This document shows positions 1 to 7,917 of a DNA stretch of 64,000 nt, piece by piece. The stretch covers positions 806,001-870,000 of the forward strand of contig CAWHYG010000007.1 in the NCBI GenBank assembly GCA_963833505.1, written 5' to 3'. The stretch comes from CAWHYG01 sp963833505 (lineage in GTDB: Bacteria; Eisenbacteria; RBG-16-71-46; CAIMUX01). Within the stretch, counting starts at the first letter, position 1. Each line of letters opens with the position of its first letter. The position numbers were made by a program, and so were the translations under genes. Below the pieces are notes generated by a model. That model was given only the letters and a program-made list of their open reading frames with translations. It was not told where the DNA came from and made no database searches.

Positions 1-43
1 TCGACTCGAAACAGCAGATAGGCTCCGGGACGGGAAGGACGGG

Positions 44-419
44 TCAGACGCATTGGATCCCGTTCCTTCCCTTTTCGATCAGGCGCTGCGTCAGCTCCCC
101 GATCGGAACGCGGTCGCGATTGTGAAAGAAGTCGAGCAGCATGGGAAGATTCACGCCGGAGATGATCACGACGTTCGGGTGGAGATCGCGGATTCGCTGG
201 GAGGCGTGGGCTGCAGCTCCCGCCCAGAAGGTCGACGAAGAGAAGGACCGGCTCGTCCGGATCGGCGAGCAGCCCCCGGACCCGCTCGGAGAGCGTCTCG
301 AGCGAGGTCCCGGCGTTGCTGACGCAGCCGACGCCGTCCACGGGCCCGAGAATGTCCTCGGTCGTCCGCAGCAACTCGGCCCCGAGCATTCCGTGCGTGA
401 CGAGGACGGCGCGCGTCAT
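44..419 (-). pseudogene. PTS mannose-family EIIA domain protein, frameshifted
   Basis: Small phosphocarrier-like EIIA domain of the PTS mannose/fructose family. The first part from the ATG at 419 reads VLVTHGMLGAELL, with the His of the HG motif that is phosphorylated in this family, then LFVDLLGGSCS. The matching continuation, HASQRIRDLHPNVV to the TGA at 46-44, lies in another frame. Removing one base from the GGG at 208-210 joins the parts into 124 codons, close to family length. It lies 69 nt after hprK, a common pairing, suggesting a regulatory rather than sugar-transport role. Either a sequencing error or a real disruption. No EIIB/C/D genes are visible before the window edge. Confidence 0.75.
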
Positions 420-488
420 CGACCCGGCTCCCCGCCGCGCCGGAAGGGCTCTTCCGATCCGCCCGCCGCCGGGCTCATGCCGTCCATG

Positions 489-1457
489 TCACTCCAGGTC
501 GTCCTTGGCCAGGATCTCCAGGTTGGCCTTTCTCCGGAGGAGCTGCACCAGGTTCTCGTTGAATCGCTCGGCCGGATTGTACCCGTAGGCCTTGAGCAGG
601 TAGTTGAGCGCAATCGTTTCGGAGATGACGGTGATGTTCTTCCCCGGGAAAAGCGGAACCACGACCAGCGGAATAGGCACATCCAGAATGGTCGAGAACT
701 GCTCGTTGACCCCCAGACGCTCGTAGTCCTCCTGGGCGCTCCACTCCCGCAGGTTGACCTCGACCTCGACCCGCTTCTGCGCGCGGATGGCGCGGATCCC
801 GAAGATGGACTGCACGTCGATGATGCCGATGCCCCGGATCTCCATGCAGTGCCGGAGCAGCTCGTTGCCGCTTCCGATCAGCACGTTGTGGGCGCGCTGC
901 TTGATCGTGACGACGTCGTCCGCCACCAGCCGGTGGCCCCGTTCGACCAGATCGAGCGCGCATTCGCTCTTGCCGATGGCGCTTCGCCCGGTGAAGAGCA
1001 GGCCGACCCCGTACACGTCCACCAGCGAACCGTGGACGGTGGTGGTGGGCGCGAAGATCTCCTCCAGGAAGGAGCTGAGCCGGTGGATGAAATCGGTCGT
1101 GAGCATCGGCGTCCGGAGCACGGGGATGCCGCGCTCCCGGGCCATGTCCAGGAACGGCGCGGGCGGCTCGAGCCTCTTCGAAACGAGAATACACGGGAGG
1201 TCGAAGCGGAAGATCGGCTCGAGCGCCTCCCGCCGCTTCTTCTCATCCAGGGTCAGCAGGTAGAGGATTTCGGTCTCCCCGAAGATGAGGATGCGTTCCC
1301 AGAGGAAGTTGTCCAGGAAGCCCACCAGCGCCAGCCCGGGCCGGTGGATGTCGCTGGTGGTGATCGGCTGGCGGCCCTCCGTGTTTTCGGTCAGGGTTTC
1401 GAGCTGGAGGATGCCCCGCGCCTTATCCAGCAGCTCACGGACGCTGATTCCGGGCAT
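489..1457 (-). CDS. hprK: HPr kinase/phosphorylase
   Basis: Bifunctional cytoplasmic enzyme that phosphorylates and dephosphorylates HPr on its regulatory serine, linking carbon status to regulation. The 322-residue length is usual. An N-terminal HprK domain is followed by a kinase domain with the P-loop GRSAIGKSE near residue 155 and the family signature MEIRGIGIIDV near residue 204. The ATG is preceded by AAGGGA at 8 nt. It lies between hpf and the EIIA-like gene in the conserved rpoN-hpf-hprK neighbourhood of diderm bacteria and probably shares their transcript (gaps of 96 and 69 nt). HPr itself is not in the window. Confidence 0.95.
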   Translation of the reverse strand: MPGISVRELLDKARGILQLETLTENTEGRQPITTSDIHRPGLALVGFLDNFLWERILIFGETEILYLLTLDEKKRREALEPIFRFDLPCILVSKRLEPPAPFLDMARERGIPVLRTPMLTTDFIHRLSSFLEEIFAPTTTVHGSLVDVYGVGLLFTGRSAIGKSECALDLVERGHRLVADDVVTIKQRAHNVLIGSGNELLRHCMEIRGIGIIDVQSIFGIRAIRAQKRVEVEVNLREWSAQEDYERLGVNEQFSTILDVPIPLVVVPLFPGKNITVISETIALNYLLKAYGYNPAERFNENLVQLLRRKANLEILAKDDLE

Positions 1458-1553
1458 CGAGGGTTCCCTTCTTCCGTCCAGTCGCCGACGCGCCGGTCGG
1501 GCCGGCGCCCCGGCGGGATCTTCCCCGGAGCGCGGCTCCGGAGGATCCGATGC

Positions 1554-2096
1554 CTATTCCGCCTCCACGAGGCCGAAGTTCCCGTCCGGGCGCAGGTGCA
1601 CGACGCAGAGCCGGCCCGACTTGGCGTTGGGGAAGAGGATGAAATCCCAGTCCTCCTCCCGCATCCGGCGGATGGCGTCCTCCACGCTGATGGGCGACGG
1701 GGTGAACTGCTGCCCTCGGACCACGACGGGGCTGAATTCCTCCTCCGGCTCGACCTCCGGCAGCTCCGTTTCCGTGACGACGCTGAAGGCCGGAACCGGC
1801 CGGAGCGCCTTGCGATCTTTCATCCGGGCGTGGAGCTTCTTCAACTGGCGCTCCATCCGGTCGACCACCCGATCGATGGAGCTGGCCATTTCCGCGGTCT
1901 CTTCGCGGCTGACGAGATCGGCGCCGCCGGCGTGCAGGGTCAGCTCTGCGATGTGGCGGTACTTTTCCTGCGCCAGGACGAGGTGCGCCTCCGTGATGTG
2001 GTCCGCGTAGCGCTCGAGCTTGCCGATCCGCTTCTCGGCCATCTCCCGGACCTCGGGAGTGAGCTTGAATCGCCGGCTGGTCGTGGTGATCTCCAT
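1554..2096 (-). CDS. hpf: Ribosome hibernation-promoting factor, long form
   Basis: Long HPF, 180 residues. The N-terminal S30AE/YfiA domain binds the 30S decoding centre, and the C-terminal domain (about residues 125-180, with SVEDAIRRM, FILFPNA and DGNFGLVEAE) dimerises ribosomes into inactive 100S particles. A short acidic linker (EVEPEEEF) joins the two. The ATG follows a strong GAGGAG Shine-Dalgarno at 7-8 nt. Position directly after rpoN is the classical arrangement, and the gene is probably cotranscribed with rpoN and hprK. Confidence 0.95.
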   Translation of the reverse strand: MEITTTSRRFKLTPEVREMAEKRIGKLERYADHITEAHLVLAQEKYRHIAELTLHAGGADLVSREETAEMASSIDRVVDRMERQLKKLHARMKDRKALRPVPAFSVVTETELPEVEPEEEFSPVVVRGQQFTPSPISVEDAIRRMREEDWDFILFPNAKSGRLCVVHLRPDGNFGLVEAE

Positions 2097-2190
2097 CGCG
2101 GTCTCCTCTCAGTGAGTCGCTCGGCGCGGCGCCGCCGGTCCGACCGGTCCCCGCCCGCGTCATCCGCCGGCGATCCGGCGATGATGCGGT

Positions 2191-3621
2191 CTAGAGGCTC
2201 GCCCGGAGTCTCCGGCGGTACCTCGCCCGTTCGATGCCCATGCCTCTACGGTACTTCGCCACCGTCCGCCGCGCGATCTGGATCCCCTCGGCCAGGAGGG
2301 TCTCGACGATCGCGTCGTCGGTCAGCGGCTGCCTCCGGTCTTCGTCCCCCACCAGGCGCCGGATGCGGTCCTTGACCGCGCGGCTCGAGGCGGCTTCCCC
2401 GGTTCGGGATCGGATCCGGTTGGAGAAGAAAAACCGGAGCGGATAGATCCCTCGCGGGGTTTCCACGTACTTCGATCGGGTCACCCGGGCGACCGTCGAC
2501 TCGTGGAGGCCGAGCCTTCCGGCCACGACCGCCAAGGTCATGGCCTTGAGCCCGCCCGTCCCCAGGTCGAAGAAGCCCTTCTGCTCCTCCACGATGCACC
2601 GCATCACCCGGAGCATCGTGCTCCGCCGGCGTTCCAGGGCCAGAACCATCCAGCGGGCGGCCTGAAACCTCGCCCGCGTGAACTCCCGGACCTCCTCGGC
2701 CTGGCCGTCCCGAAGCAGCTCCCGGGCCGACCGGCTGATCCTGAGACGCGGCGTGATTCGATCGTTGATGCTGACCTCGTACATGGATCCGACCTTCTCG
2801 ACGATGAGATCGGGAGAAATGTAGCGCACCTCTTCGTCGGGGAAAAGCCGGCCGGGGCGCGGGCGCAGCGATCGGATCCGTTCGAGGGCCGTCTCGAGCT
2901 CCTCGGGGCTGATCTTGAGGGCCCGGGCCAACTCCCGATAGCGTCTCCGGAGAAGGTTGTCGTAATGCTCCTCCAGAATCCGTTCGGCCACGCTCCCCGC
3001 CCCGCGCCGCCGGATCTGGAGCAGCAGACACTCCCGCAGGTCGCGCGCTCCGACTCCGGCCGGATCGCAATCCTGGATCGCCTGCAACGCCTCCTCCAGC
3101 TCGGTTCGCGAGAAGCCGCCGCCCTCGGCCGCCTCTTCCAGGGTACACCCGAGGTAACCGCGCTCATCGAGACAGCCGATCAGGTATTCCGAGGCCGCCG
3201 GCGGCGAGCCGGGGCGCTCGCGGAGCTGGGCGAGAAGAAACTCGGCGAGCCCGGGACCTCGCTCCGCGGCGGGCTCGACGTCGTCCCAGGAAGAATCCTC
3301 CCGCATCCCGCGAGGCAGAGCCGCCTCCGACTCGAAGGCATCGGCCAGCCAATCGGGCAGCGGCGGCTCCTTCTCCTCGGCCGGTTCGGCTTCGGAAGGG
3401 GACTCCTCCGGCCCACCGTTCGGCTCGCCGGCGGCGCCTTCGGCGAGACGGGCCTCGTCTTCCTCGACCAGTTCGAGGACGGGATTGGCCGCAAGCTCCT
3501 GGTCGAGGATCTCCCGCAGCTCGAGGGCGGGAGTCTCGAGGAACCTGAGCGCGAGCTGCACTCCGGGGCCGACCATCAGGCCGGGACTGAGGCCCGTTTC
3601 CAGACCAGCGCGAATCCCCAT
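2191..3621 (-). CDS. rpoN: RNA polymerase sigma-54 factor
   Basis: Alternative sigma factor recognising -24/-12 promoters and needing AAA+ activators. Region I is present (LALRFLETPALELREIL), then an acidic region II (EEDEARLAEG), the core-binding region, and the C-terminal RpoN box ARRTVAKYRRGMGIERAR that reads the -24 element. I start at ATG 3621 because the protein then aligns with region I of the family. A TTG at 3663, overlapping the lptB stop by 4 nt (TTGA), is an alternative adding 14 residues. It follows lptB, a near-universal gene order. No -24/-12 promoter was identified in the window. Confidence 0.93.
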   Translation of the reverse strand: MGIRAGLETGLSPGLMVGPGVQLALRFLETPALELREILDQELAANPVLELVEEDEARLAEGAAGEPNGGPEESPSEAEPAEEKEPPLPDWLADAFESEAALPRGMREDSSWDDVEPAAERGPGLAEFLLAQLRERPGSPPAASEYLIGCLDERGYLGCTLEEAAEGGGFSRTELEEALQAIQDCDPAGVGARDLRECLLLQIRRRGAGSVAERILEEHYDNLLRRRYRELARALKISPEELETALERIRSLRPRPGRLFPDEEVRYISPDLIVEKVGSMYEVSINDRITPRLRISRSARELLRDGQAEEVREFTRARFQAARWMVLALERRRSTMLRVMRCIVEEQKGFFDLGTGGLKAMTLAVVAGRLGLHESTVARVTRSKYVETPRGIYPLRFFFSNRIRSRTGEAASSRAVKDRIRRLVGDEDRRQPLTDDAIVETLLAEGIQIARRTVAKYRRGMGIERARYRRRLRASL

Positions 3622-3659
3622 GGGCGTTCCCCGCAGGATGGAAGGCGCGAACTGACGGC

Positions 3660-4466
3660 TCAAAGTCGGAAGTTCTCCCCGAGGTACAACTTTCGGGCCT
3701 GCGCGTCCCCGGCCAGCTCTTCGGCCGTTCCGCTCATGAGAATGCGGCCGTCGTACATGAGATAGGCGCGATCGGTAGCCCCGAGCGTCTCCCGCACGCT
3801 GTGATCGGTGATGAGGATCCCGAGTCCCCGCTTTTTCAGGCCGAGGACGATCTGCTGGATTTCGGCGACCGCGATCGGATCGATGCCGACGAAGGGCTCG
3901 TCCAGGAGCATGAAGGACGGATTGGTGACGAGGGCGCGGCTGATCTCCACGCGCCGGCGCTCTCCCCCCGAAAGGTTCATGCCCTTGCGATCCCGGAGAT
4001 GGAGGACGTCGAGATCGCGCAGGAGCTGCTCGCAGCGGCCTTCGCGTTCGCGGCGCTCGAGCGGTTGGGTCTCGAGGATCGACATGACGTTGTCCCAGAC
4101 GCTCAGCCGGCGGAAGATGCTCGGCTCCTGCGAAAGGTAGCCGATGCCGAGCCGCGCGCGCCGGTACATGGGCAGCCGGGTGATGTCCCGGCCCTTGAGG
4201 AGGATCCGGCCGGCGTTCGGGGGCAAGAGACCGACGATCATGTAGAAGGTGGTCGTCTTGCCCGCCCCGTTCGGGCCGAGGAGGCCGACCACCTCGCCCT
4301 GCTGCACGCGCAGGGAGACCTCCTTGACCACGTGAAGCTTCCCGTAGTCCCGGACCAGCCCCTCCGCCTCGAGGGCCCCGGTCGGGGCCGCTTCGTCCCG
4401 GGTCCCGACCAGCTCAGCGTCCGGTTGAGTCGGCATGAAGCTGGCGGTTTCCGGTTGAGTCGGCAT
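3660..4466 (-). CDS. lptB: LPS export ABC transporter ATP-binding protein LptB
   Basis: Cytoplasmic ATPase of the LptB2FG complex that extracts LPS from the inner membrane. Walker A GPNGAGKTTTFYMI, Q-loop YLSQEPSIFRRLSV, signature LSGGERRR, Walker B FMLLDEPF and switch His (ITDHSVRET) are all intact. The start is ambiguous: three in-frame ATGs (4508, 4466, 4436) lie in a stretch overlapping lptC, two of them inside a 30-bp tandem repeat. The middle one is chosen, while the conserved domain begins only after residue 30. It ends in a short overlap or 38-nt gap with rpoN, depending on that gene's start. LptF/G are not in the window. Confidence 0.94.
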   Translation of the reverse strand: MPTQPETASFMPTQPDAELVGTRDEAAPTGALEAEGLVRDYGKLHVVKEVSLRVQQGEVVGLLGPNGAGKTTTFYMIVGLLPPNAGRILLKGRDITRLPMYRRARLGIGYLSQEPSIFRRLSVWDNVMSILETQPLERREREGRCEQLLRDLDVLHLRDRKGMNLSGGERRRVEISRALVTNPSFMLLDEPFVGIDPIAVAEIQQIVLGLKKRGLGILITDHSVRETLGATDRAYLMYDGRILMSGTAEELAGDAQARKLYLGENFRL

Positions 4467-5103
4467 GAGGCTCGCGGCTTCCGGCCGCGGGTCCGGTGTC
4501 CAGGGCATGCATGATCTCGTCGTTCTTCTCGTCGCGCATGACCGCGTGGACCGACGAATGGACGGAGTAGTGGGTGAGATCGGGGTCGGCGTCGAATCCG
4601 ACTCCGGTCATGACGTCCTGCCCCCGGGTCAAACGGAAGGGCGCGTCGGTCCGGATCCGCTCGCGATGCGGATCCCAGAGCAGGCTCTCCGTTTCCAGCC
4701 GCTCGCCTTTCGGCGTCACCACCACCACGGAATCCTGCGCCGAGAGAAGCTGCGTGTCCTCGTTCACCTCTCCCCGCTTGCTGGTCAGGGTCGAACGCAC
4801 CTGCTCCTGCCCGTCAAAGAACCGGACGCGGAGGATCTTGAGCTGGGTCGGCTGGTCCGCGCCGTAGGAAAGGCCCTGATGGGCGTCGAGGATCCAGAGC
4901 AGCCCGCGCTGGCTGGTCTCCCGCATCTTCACTCCGTCGATCACCTGCTCGGGGATCTTGGCGTCGGACTTCTTCGGTGGAGGCGTCGTCTCCGGCGCGC
5001 AGCCCTCCGTCACCGGGAAGAGGAGCAACGCCGCCGCCCACCAAAGGGCCGCGCCGGATCTTCCACCGGTTGTGGAACCAGGGCCATTGCTCGGGCGCTT
5101 CAC
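4414..5103 (-). CDS. lptC: LptC-like LPS export periplasmic lipoprotein
   Basis: Probable periplasmic LPS-transport component of the LptC/YrbK superfamily. From the GTG at 5103 there is a hydrophobic segment ending LLLFPVTEGC, a plausible lipobox, then a beta-rich domain with the pattern seen in LptC (RVRFFDGQEQV, LTSKRGEVNEDT, GERLETESLLWD). It sits between an acyltransferase and lptB as expected, but no separate lptA is present. The start region overlaps the acyltransferase end by up to 290 nt, and the C-terminal 50 nt overlap lptB. The tail contains a duplicated HADSTG. Family assignment rests on pattern and context, so it is moderate. Confidence 0.75.
   Translation of the reverse strand: MKRPSNGPGSTTGGRSGAALWWAAALLLFPVTEGCAPETTPPPKKSDAKIPEQVIDGVKMRETSQRGLLWILDAHQGLSYGADQPTQLKILRVRFFDGQEQVRSTLTSKRGEVNEDTQLLSAQDSVVVVTPKGERLETESLLWDPHRERIRTDAPFRLTRGQDVMTGVGFDADPDLTHYSVHSSVHAVMRDEKNDEIMHALDTGPAAGSREPHADSTGNRQLHADSTGR
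4421..4480. repeat. 30-bp imperfect tandem duplication at the lptC/lptB junction
   Basis: Two adjacent 30-bp copies (4421-4450 and 4451-4480) that differ at a few positions. On the minus strand each copy supplies an ATG followed by CCGACTCAACCG, so the duplication gives lptB two possible starts (repeat MPTQP) and at the same time duplicates the C-terminal HADSTG of lptC, which is read in another frame. Confidence 0.85.
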
Positions 5104-5962
5104 GAATCTGCTCCTCCAGCACTCCGGTCAGCCGCCGCGTCGTCTCGACCACCCATCTCTCGATCTCGTCCCTGGACCCGGTCGGCGGCGTGAGGCCCAG
5201 CGGCCGCTCGAAACGGACCCGGTGCCCCCCATCCTCCCGTTGCCAGAGCGCCGCCGGCAGGATCGGCGCCCGGGCCTGAACGGCAAACCACGCGGCTCCG
5301 GCCGCCGTCCGGCACTCTCTTCCAAAGAATCGGCAGCTCACGGCCGGACCCCGAGGGACCCGATCGATCAGCAGTCCGACCGCCTCGCCGCGGCGGAGCG
5401 CCCGCACGACCGCCAGGCCGCTTTTTCCGGCTGGAAGTCCGGGAACGCCGGCCCGCTCTCGCCGGTTCCGGACCAGCCGGTCCAGCCTGGCTTCCTCGAA
5501 AGGATGGTAGAGCACCCGAAAAGGCCGGCCGAGAGCCGCCAGATAGGCGGCCAGAAGCTCCCAGTTCCCCAGATGCCCGGTCACGACCAGGAACCCGCGA
5601 TGGCCGGCCCCGGCCGCCTCCCAGTTCTCCATCCCTTCTACACGGATCGAGGCCAGAAGTCGCGGCTGATACGGGCCTCCGAGTCGCAAGAAATCCGATC
5701 CGGTCGTTCCCACCCATTGGAACACCCGACGGCAGGCGCGGGCTCGCCGCCGCTTCGACCACTCCGGAAAGGCCTGCTCCAGGTTCCGGAGGGCCCGGCG
5801 GCGGAGTCCCGAACACAAGACCCAGGCCACCCGTCCGTAGAACGCGCCCAGCGCTCGCCCGAATGAAGGAGTAAACAGCCGAAGCGGCGACAGGACAAGC
5901 CACAAGATGGAATACCGGAGAAGCCGCTTGAAGTTCTTGGCGAGCGAGATCAAGGCCCCCAC
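4814..5962 (-). CDS. Lipid A biosynthesis acyltransferase (LpxL/HtrB family)
   Basis: Inner-membrane acyltransferase adding secondary acyl chains to Kdo-lipid A. An N-terminal membrane helix is followed by the catalytic motif GHLGNWELL (H-x4-E) near residue 133, the motif GLLIDRVPRG, and the family end motif EQWPWFHNRWK near residue 298. Beyond that the frame runs on for about 80 low-complexity residues that lie opposite the lptC coding frame. They are unlike the family and may be readthrough caused by a lost stop. GTG start, 6 nt after kdsD. It belongs to the Kdo/lipid A cluster. Confidence 0.88.
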   Translation of the reverse strand: MGALISLAKNFKRLLRYSILWLVLSPLRLFTPSFGRALGAFYGRVAWVLCSGLRRRALRNLEQAFPEWSKRRRARACRRVFQWVGTTGSDFLRLGGPYQPRLLASIRVEGMENWEAAGAGHRGFLVVTGHLGNWELLAAYLAALGRPFRVLYHPFEEARLDRLVRNRRERAGVPGLPAGKSGLAVVRALRRGEAVGLLIDRVPRGPAVSCRFFGRECRTAAGAAWFAVQARAPILPAALWQREDGGHRVRFERPLGLTPPTGSRDEIERWVVETTRRLTGVLEEQIREAPEQWPWFHNRWKIRRGPLVGGGVAPLPGDGGLRAGDDASTEEVRRQDPRAGDRRSEDAGDQPARAALDPRRPSGPFLRRGPADPAQDPPRPVL

Positions 5963-5968
5963 GCGGCC

Positions 5969-6961
5969 TCATGCGGGGCTGCGGGCTCGCAGACAGTCGT
6001 GAAGGTGAAGCACCCCTTCGGGACATCCGGCAGCATCGACGACGACCAGGGAGGTGATCGGTCCCGCGGGGTTGTTCTCCATTCGCTCGAGCGCTGCGGC
6101 CAACAGGGCTTCCCGATCGATCGTCCGCGGCTGGTGCGTCATGACCTCTTCCACCGCGAGGGGATCGATCCGTTCGTGGCGGTGGACGATCCGGCGGAGG
6201 TCGCCGTCTGTGACCACTCCGACCAGCCGGCCCTCGGAGTCGACCACCGTGGTCATGCCCAGCCTCTTCTCCATCATCTCGACGATGGCCTCGCGCAGGG
6301 AAGATTCGACCCTCACCTTGGGCAGGCTCGCTCCGACGTGCATCGCGTCCTTGACCCGGAGGGTGGCTTTTCGCCCGATGACCCCGCCGGGATGCAGCCA
6401 CGCGAGATCCGACTCCGTGAGTCCCCGCTGCACATAGAGCGCGGCCACGAGGAGATCCCCCAGCACCTGGAACATCGTGAGGCTGGTGGTCGGGACGAGG
6501 CTCAACGGGCCGGCCTCGGCGAACGCCCCGAGGACCAGGGAAACGCGCGCGGTCCGTCCCAGCTCGGTCTCGGCCCGCCCCACGACCGCCACGTAGGGGA
6601 TTCCGATCCGCTGAATCAGCGGGAGCAGCCGAAGCAGCTCTTCGCTCTCGCCGCTCTTGCTCAGGAAGAGGCCGACGTCGTCGGGCCCCACCAATCCGAG
6701 GTCGCCGTGGGCGGCGTCCCCCGGATGCAGATAGACGGCTGGCGTCCCCGTGGCGCGGAAGGACGCGGCGATCCGGTCGGCGACGTTGCCCGACTTGCCG
6801 ATTCCGCTGACCAGGATCCGCCCGCGGCAGGAAAAGAGCAGATCGACCGCCTCGGGATAGGCGGGATCCTCAAGGATCGAACGAAGCGCGTGGACCCCCG
6901 CTTCTTCCCGCGCGAGGATCTCGCGGCCGAGCCGGATCAGTTCGGGACGCGTGAGGGTCAT
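5969..6961 (-). CDS. kdsD: D-arabinose-5-phosphate isomerase (KdsD/KpsF)
   Basis: Converts ribulose-5-phosphate to arabinose-5-phosphate, the first step of Kdo synthesis. An N-terminal SIS domain (GIGKSGNVADRIAASF; HPGDAAHGDLG; SKSGESEELL) is followed by two CBS domains (about residues 210-325), the usual 330-residue architecture. I chose the ATG at 6961, which overlaps the kdsA stop as ATGA, over a longer frame with a Gly/Arg-rich extension. Lies with kdsA and kdsB, so three Kdo-pathway enzymes are encoded together. Confidence 0.94.
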   Translation of the reverse strand: MTLTRPELIRLGREILAREEAGVHALRSILEDPAYPEAVDLLFSCRGRILVSGIGKSGNVADRIAASFRATGTPAVYLHPGDAAHGDLGLVGPDDVGLFLSKSGESEELLRLLPLIQRIGIPYVAVVGRAETELGRTARVSLVLGAFAEAGPLSLVPTTSLTMFQVLGDLLVAALYVQRGLTESDLAWLHPGGVIGRKATLRVKDAMHVGASLPKVRVESSLREAIVEMMEKRLGMTTVVDSEGRLVGVVTDGDLRRIVHRHERIDPLAVEEVMTHQPRTIDREALLAAALERMENNPAGPITSLVVVDAAGCPEGVLHLHDCLRARSPA

Positions 6962-7917
6962 GGCCGGTCGCCTGCCGCCAGGTCCGCGGCATCGCCCGCC
7001 AGCGAGCCGGGACGCTGCGCGGGGCCTGTCCCTCGGCCCGGCGCCGAGCCGGACTCCGGCGGGTGTCGTCCGAGATCCGCCACCGGATCGGGCCGATCCA
7101 CCCATTCGGCCGCCATTCGCTTCCAGGCCGCCAGCTCCTCAAGGAACCGCGGAATCCCGGCCAGCGGAAGCTGCGTCGTGGGATCCGAAAGCGCCTTCGC
7201 CGGATCGGGATGGGTCTCGAAGAAGACGCCATCCGCGCCAGCCGCCAGCGCGGCCCGCGCCAGAGGCAGGGCATAGGCGCGATCCCCGCCGACCCCCGGA
7301 TGCTGCAGGGAATGGGTCGCGTCATAGACCACGGCGACCGGCAGCTTCCGCATTGTCGCGATCGCGCGCATGTCCACCACCAGGTTGTGGTAGCCGAAGG
7401 TCGTGCCCCTCTCGGTCAGCCAGATCTCCGCCGCCGGGGACGCGTTCCGGATCTTCTCCACGACCCGCTCCATGTCGTCCGGCGCGAGAAACTGCCCCTT
7501 CTTGACGTTGATCGACGGACAGGCCGAAGCCGCGGCCGAAAGCAGGCGGGTCTGACGGGAGAGAAAGGCGGGAATCTGCAGGCAATCGCAGACCCGGGCG
7601 GCCGGCTCGACCTCGTCGAGGCCGTGGACGTCGGTGAGGACGGGAACTCCGACCTCCTCGCGCACGCGCGCCAGGATCTCGAGCCCTTCCCGATCGCCGA
7701 CCCCGGTGAAGGATCGGACCGAGCTCCGGTTGTCCTTCCGGTACGAGGCTTTGAAGATCAAACGCACGCCCAGCTTCTCCGCGGTCTCCTTCAGGGTGCG
7801 CGCGATGGCGAGCGCCATCCCAGCCCCTTCGAGCACGCAGGGCCCGGCGATCGCGAAGAGCTGGTCGGGCGGAAGCGGCCGGCCCAGCACCTTGACCGTC
7901 CGCGGCGGCTCAGACAT
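6958..7917 (-). CDS. kdsA: 3-deoxy-8-phosphooctulonate synthase (Kdo-8-P synthase)
   Basis: Condenses arabinose-5-phosphate with phosphoenolpyruvate to give Kdo-8-phosphate. The TIM-barrel signatures are present: FAIAGPCVLEG, FKASYRKDNRSS, NVKKGQFLAPDDM, ERGTTFGYHNLVVDM and the C-terminal FFETHPDP. The catalytic core ends near residue 275. The last 40 residues (Gly/Pro/Arg-rich) are not part of the fold and lie opposite the kdsD upstream region. Start overlaps the pyrG stop by 8 nt, implying translational coupling. Confidence 0.95.
   Translation of the reverse strand: MSEPPRTVKVLGRPLPPDQLFAIAGPCVLEGAGMALAIARTLKETAEKLGVRLIFKASYRKDNRSSVRSFTGVGDREGLEILARVREEVGVPVLTDVHGLDEVEPAARVCDCLQIPAFLSRQTRLLSAAASACPSINVKKGQFLAPDDMERVVEKIRNASPAAEIWLTERGTTFGYHNLVVDMRAIATMRKLPVAVVYDATHSLQHPGVGGDRAYALPLARAALAAGADGVFFETHPDPAKALSDPTTQLPLAGIPRFLEELAAWKRMAAEWVDRPDPVADLGRHPPESGSAPGRGTGPAQRPGSLAGDAADLAAGDRP

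Noticed and set aside
141..2375. 744-codon open frame on the plus strand
   Set aside because: Antisense to hprK, hpf and rpoN; composition is Arg/Asp/Leu/Val-rich as expected from reverse reading of high-GC codons, and no domain is recognisable.
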